Positions 17,456-24,018 of a stretch of DNA of 49,498 bases are shown here, one piece after another. The notes under the pieces were generated by a model. That model was not told the origin of the DNA, searched no databases, and saw only the letters and a program-made list of their open reading frames with translations. The translations under genes and the position numbers were made by a program. Source of the stretch: Bacillota bacterium (GTDB lineage Bacteria > Bacillota > Clostridia > Christensenellales > Pumilibacteraceae); assembly GCA_009779975.1 (NCBI GenBank), contig WRAY01000017.1, forward strand, positions 1-49,498, given 5' to 3'. Each line of letters opens with the position of its first letter. The first letter of the stretch is position 1.

Positions 17456-19576
17456 ATGTCAACTATTCAGACCCAAAATCAATCCGAGCCTCACAAGAAA
17501 ATCACGGATATTTTTGCTTCACATGTTTTTACTGATGAGGTGATGCGTGAGAGATTGCCAAAAGACATTTACATGAACCTTCGGCACACTATGCAAAAGG
17601 GTAAAGCAATGCCTTATGAAATTGCCGGCGTTGTTGCAAACGCTATGAAGGAATGGGCAATCTCACTTGGAGCAACTCACTACTCGCATTGGTTTCAGCC
17701 GATGACTGGTGTCACTGCTCAAAAGCACGACAGTTTCATCTCTCGTCGTTCTGACGGAAGAGTTATTATGGAGTTTTCCGGAAAAGAGTTGGTCAAAGGT
17801 GAGAGTGATGCGTCAAGTTTTCCTTCCGGCGGACTTCGCTGCACCTTTGAAGCAAGGGGCTATACTATTTGGGACACTACTTCTTATGCTTTTGTCAAAG
17901 ACGGAACGCTGTGTATTCCGACTGCATTTTGTGCATACTCGGGTCATGCTTTAGACAAAAAAACTCCGTTGCTTCGTTCAATGGACACTCTCGATATTGA
18001 GGCACGACGAATTCTTAAACTTTTTGGAAAAGACGATGTTCAAAGAGTTGTTCCGACTGTCGGTGCGGAACAAGAATACTTTTTGATAGACAAAGAATTT
18101 GCTCAAAAAAGACCTGATTTAACGATAACAGGAAGAACGCTCTTTGGAGCAAGACCGCCGAAAGGACAGGATTTGGACGATCATTATTTTGGAAACATCA
18201 AACCTCGTATTATGGCATTTATGCGTGAGTTAGACGAAGAGTTGTGGAAACTCGGTGTTCACGCAAAAACAAAACATAATGAAGTAGCCCCTGCTCAATA
18301 CGAGTTTGCCCCCCTTTTTACCATCGCAAACATAGCAACCGACCACAACCAACTTGTCATGGAAATGCTGAAAAATGTTGCGGATAAACATGATTTGATG
18401 TGCCTTTTACATGAAAAGCCTTTTCAAGGAGTGAATGGTTCTGGAAAACACAATAACTGGGCACTTTCAACAAACAAAGGCGGAAATCTTTTGGAGCCGG
18501 GAGACTGTCCGAATGAAAACGCACAATTCCTTTTGTTCCTTGTTGCCGTCATTAAAGCGGTTGATGAGTATCAAGACCTTTTGAGGGTATCCGCTGCAAG
18601 TGCGTCAAACGACCACAGACTTGGTGCAAATGAAGCACCTCCAGCAATAATATCAATGTTTTTGGGCGATGAGTTGACAGATATTATGGAAGCCATTGAG
18701 AAAGGCAAGGACTATCTGAAAAAAGAACACAAAATCGAAATCGGCGTCACTCAACTCCCTCGTTTTGCTGCAGACTCTACCGACAGAAACAGAACTTCAC
18801 CTTTTGCATTCACAGGCAACAAATTTGAGTTCAGAATGCCCGGCTCAACTTTTTCAATCGCAGGTCCTAACATTGTTTTAAACACTGCCGTTGCCTCATC
18901 ACTTCGTGCGTTTGCAAATGAGTTGGAAAAAGCAAAAGACTTCAAATATGCGCTCGGCGAGTTAATCAAAAGAGAATACTCTCTTCACAAAAGAATAATA
19001 TTCAGCGGAAACAACTATTCGAAAGAATGGGAAATTGAAGCAAAGAAAAGGGGACTGTTCAACCTAAAAAGCACAAACGAAGCACTCCCTCATCTTATTT
19101 CCGAAAAGAATGAAAAACTCTTCACTGAGCATCAAGTATTCTCATGTGATGAGTTGCACTCTCGTTTTGAAATACTAACAGAAGGTTATATTAAAACGCT
19201 CCACATTGAAGCGTTGACAATGGTTGACATAACAAACAGTCAAATAATCCCCTCTGTCATCACCTATCAAAAAGAAATAGCAAAACTCTTATCAAGGAAA
19301 AAACAACTTGAAGGTTTCAATTCAGACCTTGAAGAATATCTTTTGAAAAATATTTCCTCTCTCTCCGGCGAAATGCTGAAAAAACTGCAATCTTTAGAAA
19401 AACAAATCACCGACACCAAAAAAGACCGCTCAATCGAAAACCAAGCCAAATTCTATCATGACAAAGTTTTCACTGCCATGAATGACTTAAGAGCAGTTGT
19501 CGACGAATTAGAGCAAATCGTTGCCAAAAAATATTGGCCGCTGCCAAGTTACGCTTGTTTGCTTTTTAGCGTCTAA
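17456..19576 (+). CDS. glnN: Glutamine synthetase, type III
   Basis: This enzyme makes glutamine from glutamate, ammonia and ATP. The length of 706 and the N-terminal block with AISLGATHYSHWFQP place it in the large GSIII group found in Bacteroidetes, Clostridia and cyanobacteria, not in GSI. Catalytic-domain motifs include GAEQEYFLID, KHNEVAPAQYE (ammonium and glutamate side) and NDHRLGANEAPPAIIS. A helical C-terminal region of about 120 residues follows. AAAGGAG precedes ATG 17456. The gene supplies the substrate used by CarA, GuaA and PyrG encoded just upstream, so the cluster has a common nitrogen theme. A 15-bp hairpin follows the stop. Confidence 0.96.
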   Translation: MSTIQTQNQSEPHKKITDIFASHVFTDEVMRERLPKDIYMNLRHTMQKGKAMPYEIAGVVANAMKEWAISLGATHYSHWFQPMTGVTAQKHDSFISRRSDGRVIMEFSGKELVKGESDASSFPSGGLRCTFEARGYTIWDTTSYAFVKDGTLCIPTAFCAYSGHALDKKTPLLRSMDTLDIEARRILKLFGKDDVQRVVPTVGAEQEYFLIDKEFAQKRPDLTITGRTLFGARPPKGQDLDDHYFGNIKPRIMAFMRELDEELWKLGVHAKTKHNEVAPAQYEFAPLFTIANIATDHNQLVMEMLKNVADKHDLMCLLHEKPFQGVNGSGKHNNWALSTNKGGNLLEPGDCPNENAQFLLFLVAVIKAVDEYQDLLRVSAASASNDHRLGANEAPPAIISMFLGDELTDIMEAIEKGKDYLKKEHKIEIGVTQLPRFAADSTDRNRTSPFAFTGNKFEFRMPGSTFSIAGPNIVLNTAVASSLRAFANELEKAKDFKYALGELIKREYSLHKRIIFSGNNYSKEWEIEAKKRGLFNLKSTNEALPHLISEKNEKLFTEHQVFSCDELHSRFEILTEGYIKTLHIEALTMVDITNSQIIPSVITYQKEIAKLLSRKKQLEGFNSDLEEYLLKNISSLSGEMLKKLQSLEKQITDTKKDRSIENQAKFYHDKVFTAMNDLRAVVDELEQIVAKKYWPLPSYACLLFSV

Positions 19577-19605
19577 TCAAATATAAATAATGATCATGAG
19601 ATTAT

Positions 19606-19639
19606 GATAATGAGACAGACAAAAGTCTGTCTCATTATC
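19606..19639. terminator. Perfect 15-bp hairpin between glnN and the SecB-like gene
   Basis: GATAATGAGACAGAC (19606-19620), loop AAAA, GTCTGTCTCATTATC (19625-19639). It lies between two convergent genes and probably stops transcription from both sides, although the T-run after it on the plus strand is poor. Confidence 0.65.
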
Positions 19640-19651
19640 AATTTCTTTGAT

Positions 19652-20047
19652 TTATTTCAATTCGCCACTCATTGCTGAATTATTTAAGTTTAGCAAAGGC
19701 AACATTATTGGAGTAAAATCTGGCATAGTTGTAAGTAGTGAAACTTGACTTCTTAAATGAGGATACATAATTGTTAAAATATTATTTTGAATTGCTGTCT
19801 TTAAATCCTCATTAAGTGCTCCAGAAAATTCAATATCAAAAACACCAACCATTGATACATTTAATGAGAATGTATTAGGCTCATCTTGAATTTCCAATGT
19901 CATTTTTACTTGGATTTGATTGTCATTATTGAATTTTGGAGATATATCGTTCTTTATTTTTAAAGATGCACCAACTTTTGCATGCTCGCTATCTCTTTTA
20001 AAATTATAACTCTCAAAATACATTTTTGTTAAATTTAATTTTAACAT
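19652..20047 (-). CDS. SecB-like chaperone of a toxin-antitoxin-chaperone module
   Basis: The 131-residue protein shows SecB family features: a beta-strand region with VKMTLEIQDE and FSLNVSMVGVFDIE, then the helix ILTIMYPHLRSQVSLLTTM and a final FTPIMLPLLN, equivalent to the ILFPYxR...PxLxLxP region of SecB. Classical SecB is rare in this phylum, whereas TAC-type SecB proteins sit next to toxin-antitoxin genes and protect a chaperone-dependent antitoxin. This gene starts 12 bases after the antitoxin stop with CGGAG as ribosome binding site, so it is the third gene of that operon. Its likely client is the extended antitoxin upstream. Confidence 0.8.
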   Translation of the reverse strand: MLKLNLTKMYFESYNFKRDSEHAKVGASLKIKNDISPKFNNDNQIQVKMTLEIQDEPNTFSLNVSMVGVFDIEFSGALNEDLKTAIQNNILTIMYPHLRSQVSLLTTMPDFTPIMLPLLNLNNSAMSGELK

Positions 20048-20059
20048 TTTTATTCTCCG

Positions 20060-20740
20060 TTAGGCAGCCAAACCGAACGGCTGACTTATGTTATATTCCA
20101 TGCTTATATTATTGTAGTTTGGAATTATTGCCTGTTGTGTAACAATTTCTTCCTTTTTCATTAACTCCGTTAATTCCTCTACAGCCTTTTTTAAATCTTC
20201 TATCATCAAAAACTCTATCTTTTTTCTTAATTTCTTTTCGGTTTTTTCAGATATATTTACTTTACTTTCATTAAGATGCGATAAAAAATTATATGGTTTG
20301 CTAATTTGTTTTAAAAGAGCATCATGCACTTTATCTTGCAAACAACCTTTTTCATAACGATATATAGTGTTATCACCAAAGCCTAAAATTTGAGCAAAAC
20401 TTTTTGCACTCAATTCATATTTCTCTCTTATATTTAATATTTCTTCAGGCAATAAAAGTTTGTTTTTTGTTCTATATTGATTATAAGAATTAACTAACCT
20501 TTTATCATCTAAAACAACATCACTAATACGATTGTTGCATTTTGAACAAAATCTTGCATCACCTTGAACCTTAAACATTTCTCTTTTAATCGAAATTTCC
20601 TCATCAATAATCATTAAATGAGTTTTATCAGCAGTGACAGTTCCACATGATGTGTTGCACCAATATTTTGCCTCAAATTCTTCAGTTTGAAGTCTTTTTA
20701 ATATTTTTTCGTAATTTATTTTTTCATTTTTCATAGACAT
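20060..20740 (-). CDS. MqsA-like antitoxin with C-terminal extension
   Basis: The 226-residue protein has a zinc-binding N-terminal domain with Cys28, Cys32, Cys65 and Cys68, followed by an Xre-type helix-turn-helix at about 97-148 (LSAKSFAQILGFGDNTIYRYEK), the MqsA/YgiT plan. MqsA itself is about 131 residues; here about 78 more follow the DNA-binding domain. They include a helical Glu/Lys segment and an end with IPNYNNISMEYNISQPFG. In chaperone-dependent antitoxins a C-terminal addiction segment is what the SecB-like partner recognises, so this tail is the candidate. The ATG at 20740 overlaps the toxin stop (TAATG), and its AAGGAGG lies inside the toxin gene, so translation is coupled. It probably represses its own promoter. 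Confidence 0.8.
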   Translation of the reverse strand: MSMKNEKINYEKILKRLQTEEFEAKYWCNTSCGTVTADKTHLMIIDEEISIKREMFKVQGDARFCSKCNNRISDVVLDDKRLVNSYNQYRTKNKLLLPEEILNIREKYELSAKSFAQILGFGDNTIYRYEKGCLQDKVHDALLKQISKPYNFLSHLNESKVNISEKTEKKLRKKIEFLMIEDLKKAVEELTELMKKEEIVTQQAIIPNYNNISMEYNISQPFGLAA

Positions 20741-21069
20741 TAGTGCATACCCTCCTTATGAATACTCCATATTAATAAAAATAAGTCATCATACATTATT
20801 TCTAATTTTACATACAATTCCTCTCCAGCAAATATAGTTTTAAAAATATATACCTCATTATTTCCTTGTTTGTGATTTGGTTCTTTTTTTACAAAATCAC
20901 TTTCTTTTAGATTTAAAATCACACCCCTTGCAATTTCATCATGGGTCAAGCCTGTACTTGTTATGAAGTGTTCATTCTTATAATAAGGAGGTTTTCTAAA
21001 CCCATATGTTTCCACTTTCTTCACAAGTTCCTTCATTATTTGCAATGGTAAAGTAATTTTTCCTCTCAA
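20740..21069 (-). CDS. MqsR-like mRNA interferase toxin
   Basis: The 109-residue protein resembles MqsR: an N-terminal helix, the central VILNLKESDFVKK (MqsR has LSESDFYKS at this place) and a C-terminal sheet with ELYVKLEIMYDDLFLLIWSIHKE. MqsR toxins are RelE-fold ribonucleases that cut mRNA, in E. coli at GCU. The catalytic residues were not mapped. The start is TTG 21069 with GAGG 9 bases upstream; an ATG 11 codons later lacks a ribosome binding site. The toxin-first gene order matches mqsRA. It is transcribed from a good promoter at 21123-21151. Confidence 0.78.
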   Translation of the reverse strand: MRGKITLPLQIMKELVKKVETYGFRKPPYYKNEHFITSTGLTHDEIARGVILNLKESDFVKKEPNHKQGNNEVYIFKTIFAGEELYVKLEIMYDDLFLLIWSIHKEGMH

Positions 21070-21098
21070 TAATTATATCCTCAATATATGAATTTTAT

Positions 21099-21109
21099 AC
21101 CAAAATGGT
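21099..21109. promoter_or_regulatory. Candidate operator of the toxin-antitoxin-chaperone operon
   Basis: ACCAAAATGGT is an inverted repeat (ACCA/TGGT around AAA) 14 bases downstream of the -10 box, so it covers the start of transcription. This is a plausible binding site for the MqsA-like antitoxin, which in relatives binds a short palindrome in its promoter. No experimental consensus for this protein is known. Confidence 0.4.
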
Positions 21110-21122
21110 GCCATATGAAACG

Positions 21123-21151
21123 AGTATAGCACAAAAAAAAATTGTAAGCAA
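21123..21151 (-). promoter_or_regulatory. Promoter of the toxin-antitoxin-chaperone operon
   Basis: Read on the minus strand: TTGCTT (21151-21146), a 17-bp spacer containing a nine-T run, and TATACT (21128-21123). The toxin start lies about 50 bases downstream. Confidence 0.7.
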
Positions 21152-21407
21152 GTATTTTATATCAATTTTAATATATAAATTTTATAATTTTATTTCATAA
21201 TGTTAGCAGTATATTTTTCGCACTATCAATTTATAATAAGTAGAAAATAATTCGACAACTATTTTCAATACTTTTTACGATAAGTGTTAGTATCATCAAA
21301 GCTCGACAATAGTGTTGAAGATATTTGAAAATGCTTGACGGCAGTCTTGACACTTCTGTTGGGTTGATGCCTGTAATAGCATTCTCAGACAAATGGGTTG
21401 AAAACCC

Positions 21408-21436
21408 TTGACATGTTTTGAAAAATATTTTACAAT
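21408..21436 (+). promoter_or_regulatory. serS: Promoter abutting the serS start codon
   Basis: TTGACA (21408-21413), a 17-bp spacer and TACAAT (21431-21436). The serS ATG is at 21446, so a transcript starting at the usual distance would have a leader of only a few bases. The preceding region (21152-21407) is AT-rich, shows no T-box specifier or AGGGTGG sequence, and contains further TTGACA-like boxes (near 21346) that could serve an upstream promoter. Confidence 0.6.
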
Positions 21437-21445
21437 ATGAGGATT

Positions 21446-22708
21446 ATGTTAGATATTCGTTATATTGTTAATAATTTAAAAGAAGTTCAAAATGCTCTTG
21501 CAACTCGCGGGGGAGAGTATCCTTTGGGCAAGATTGTCTCTCTTGACAAAAAGAGGCGAGACATTTTGCAAGAAGTTGAACAACTAAAGGCAAAACGCAA
21601 CACAGTTTCTGAAGAGGTTGCGAAGTTGAAAAGAGAAAAGAAAGATGCGTCCGCTATTATTGCTCAAATGCAAGAGGTGAATGTTCGCATTAAAACTCTT
21701 GATGACGGGCTGTCCGAAGTTGAAAAAGACATAAAAGACATTGTTTTGGGCATTCCCAATATTCCTCATTCATCTGTTGTCATTGGAAAATCAGATGAGG
21801 ATAACAAGGTTGAAAGGGAACATTTAAAACCGGCAAAATTCAAATTCACTCCTTTGCCCCATTGGGAACTTGGGGAACAACTTGGAATTTTGGACATTGA
21901 AAGAGCCGCAAAAATCACCGGTTCAAGATTTGTCGTGACAAGGAAAATGGGAGCAACACTAGAGAGAGCATTAATAAACTTCATGCTTGACACTCATCTA
22001 AAGCATGGTTATGAAGAAATTTTCCCTCCATTCTTAATCAATCGTGAAAGCATGACAGGGACAGGGCAGTTGCCGAAATTTGAAGAGGATGCATTCGCAG
22101 TCAAAGACACTAATTACTTTTTAGCGCCAACGGCGGAAGTTCCTGTGACGAACTTACTCCGAAACGAAGTTATTCCCGAAGACAAACTGCCGATTAACTA
22201 CACTGCCTACACCGCATGTTTCAGGGCAGAAGCAGGGGCAGCAGGTCGTGACACAAGAGGACTAATCAGAGTTCACCAGTTCAACAAAGTGGAGTTGGTC
22301 AAATTTGCAGCACCAGAAAAATCAATGGAAGAGTTAGAAAAATTAACTGCTGATGCTGAACGCATTTTGAAACTACTTGAATTGCCGTATCGGGTTTCAC
22401 AACTTTGCACAGGCGATATGGGCTTTTCCTCATGCAAAACCTATGACATTGAAGTTTGGATGCCGTCATATGAAAGGTATGTTGAAATATCTTCTTGCTC
22501 ATGTTTTTCTGATTTTCAATCAAGAAGAATTAACATTAAATATAAGACAAAGGAAGGAAAATCCGCCTTTGTTCATACCCTCAACGGAAGCGGCATAGCA
22601 GTAGGGCGATGTCTTGCGGCAATAATAGAAAACTATCAAAACGAAGACGGCTCAATAACTGTGCCGAAAGTTTTAGTGCCGTATGTTGGAACAAATATAA
22701 TTAAGTGA
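21446..22708 (+). CDS. serS: Seryl-tRNA synthetase
   Basis: SerS charges tRNA-Ser with serine in a two-step ATP-dependent reaction. The N-terminal long coiled-coil arm (about residues 30-100, rich in Lys/Glu) grips the tRNA. The class II catalytic domain has motif 2 with [20 protein letters not shown] and motif 3 with [18 protein letters not shown]. It has 420 residues from ATG 21446, which gives the standard [10 protein letters not shown] start; an in-frame ATG three codons earlier (21437) directly follows the -10 box and is unlikely to be transcribed. The stop codon TGA lies within the first heptad (GTGATTA) of the repeat that follows. Confidence 0.96.
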   Translation: MLDIRYIVNNLKEVQNALATRGGEYPLGKIVSLDKKRRDILQEVEQLKAKRNTVSEEVAKLKREKKDASAIIAQMQEVNVRIKTLDDGLSEVEKDIKDIVLGIPNIPHSSVVIGKSDEDNKVEREHLKPAKFKFTPLPHWELGEQLGILDIERAAKITGSRFVVTRKMGATLERALINFMLDTHLKHGYEEIFPPFLINRESMTGTGQLPKFEEDAFAVKDTNYFLAPTAEVPVTNLLRNEVIPEDKLPINYTAYTACFRAEAGAAGRDTRGLIRVHQFNKVELVKFAAPEKSMEELEKLTADAERILKLLELPYRVSQLCTGDMGFSSCKTYDIEVWMPSYERYVEISSCSCFSDFQSRRINIKYKTKEGKSAFVHTLNGSGIAVGRCLAAIIENYQNEDGSITVPKVLVPYVGTNIIK

Positions 22709-22771
22709 TTAGTGGTTGGTGAAGGTAGAATTTTTTACTTTCCAATCACTAACCACTAATCACTAATCACT
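22705..22771. repeat. GTGATTA heptad hairpin element
   Basis: Left arm GTGATTA, GTGGTTG, GTGAAGG; short AT-rich centre; right arm AATCACT, AACCACT, AATCACT, AATCAC. It is the same family as the arms around the four-helix gene and includes the same inner edge, but has no ORF. It overlaps the serS stop and ends 5 bases before the next start. Confidence 0.85.
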
Positions 22772-22776
22772 AAATA

Positions 22777-23475
22777 ATGCTTATTCTCGCTCTCATCGGA
22801 AAAATACTCAAGATGTTTTTGGAACTTCTTGCACTTGTTCTACAAAAGACAGGACTTGCAGCGTCTGCAATCTTTGCCATACTTTTTCTTATTCCCTCGC
22901 TTATTTGGTGGCGTCCGCTTTATGAGGCTTGGGACACAATACTGCTTATTTTGCTTTTAGGGAGTATTGCATTATTTATCATAACTTGGGGCGTCAGGTT
23001 CTATAAAAAAGACAAAAAAGACCGTGAAAATGAAAGGTCAAAAATAAAGAAAAGGGAAGTGAAAAGAACAAGTAATGATGAAGATGAAGACGAAATAGAA
23101 GAAATGGAAAGAAGTGCAAAAAGACAAAGAACAAAAATCATAAGAGAAGAGGACATTGAATATATTCCGACATATCGTGAAAGAGCAAGATACAATTATG
23201 ATGATGACTATAGTGACCTTGACAGAAAATACAACTTGGAAGGCTCGTCAAACCGCCCTAATTACAGCAGCGGAAAATATTTGGGCAGCGATGAACCTCA
23301 ACATCTAGATGGCAGCGGAGAAGTATCTGTTCGCAATGACAATTCAGAAGAGGCGATGATTTTCAGAACCAGAATAGATGAAGACATATTAATCTATGAA
23401 TATAGCGACCGCTTGGAATTCTATCGCGAAACTCAAAGCGGAAGATTGGAACTCGTTGAAATAAGAAGAAAATAA
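22777..23475 (+). CDS. Unknown membrane protein with charged cytoplasmic tail
   Basis: The 232-residue protein has two or three hydrophobic helices in the first 75 residues (LALIGKILKMFLELLALVL, then LAASAIFAILFLIPSLIWW and ILLILLLGSIALFIITW). A very charged region follows (KKDKKDRENERSKIKKRE, then an Asp/Glu run), then a Tyr/Asp-rich low-complexity section, and finally a compact end with RIDEDILIYEYSDRLEFYRE. No family was recognised. The start directly follows a repeat element and lacks a Shine-Dalgarno sequence, so it may begin a few codons further in. It lies between serS and spoIIE in the same direction. Confidence 0.65.
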   Translation: MLILALIGKILKMFLELLALVLQKTGLAASAIFAILFLIPSLIWWRPLYEAWDTILLILLLGSIALFIITWGVRFYKKDKKDRENERSKIKKREVKRTSNDEDEDEIEEMERSAKRQRTKIIREEDIEYIPTYRERARYNYDDDYSDLDRKYNLEGSSNRPNYSSGKYLGSDEPQHLDGSGEVSVRNDNSEEAMIFRTRIDEDILIYEYSDRLEFYRETQSGRLELVEIRRK

Positions 23476-24018
23476 TATGGTTTTAAAAATCTGCTCGCCA
23501 TTAGTCAAGATTGATTTATAGGAGTATCTTTTTTATCTGAAAGTCTATTTCTTATATTAGTCAAGTTTTGAGTGTTACAGAATATTAGTATAATTTATAG
23601 TAGCGAACGCACTCGTCCGCCCGCACTTTGTAAAAAAACATTCATTACTTAGTCAATACAATTCTGGCGGCAGATTGCGCCCCTACAATATATTAAAATT
23701 TTTACAAATGCATGTCCCTGCAATAAATATATTCTGTGCTGAAAAGAACTCGTCAAAACAACTGTAGGGGCGATTATCAATCGCCCGCACAATGTGACTC
23801 GTTGTTCACGAGCCACCATCAAATAATGAACCAATGAAATAATGCGTGGGCGATCAATGACCGCCCACGCATTATATCGACTAAAAATTCAATTCAATTT
23901 CTATCTATTGAGTCAATAAAATACCCATAAAAAATATAATTATTGTGCGTTAAAAAAAGACAAATTAATATAGTTTTTTCCAAAAAAATGTTTTGTTAGC
24001 ATGTTACTCTAGTAGTCT
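23476..24018. other. 543-base non-coding region with GC-rich palindromes
   Basis: No gene was seen. GC-rich family pieces lie at about 23613-23626 (CGTCCGCCCGCAC), 23664-23687 (TGGCGGCAGATTGCGCCCCT) and 23763-23790 (TGTAGGGGCGATTATCAATC). A perfect 12-bp hairpin follows at 23841-23873. The last 100 bases are AT-rich and should hold the spoIIE promoter; TGTTACTCT (24002-24010) has the shape of an extended -10, but there is no clear -35 and no obvious Spo0A box was identified. Confidence 0.7.
23841..23873. repeat. Perfect 12-bp hairpin of the GC-rich family
   Basis: AATGCGTGGGCG (23841-23852), nine-base loop ATCAATGAC, CGCCCACGCATT (23862-23873). The loop is the same as in other members, but the stem is extended by different outer bases. 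It could also end transcription of the upstream gene, although no T-run follows. Confidence 0.7.

Noticed and set aside
19652-20047. Housekeeping export chaperone SecB
   Set aside because: It is the third gene of a toxin-antitoxin operon and far from export genes; the dedicated TAC type fits better.
21152-21445. T-box riboswitch before serS
   Set aside because: Expected for a clostridial serS, but no AGGGTGG T-box sequence, terminator or serine specifier loop could be found; a direct promoter is seen instead.
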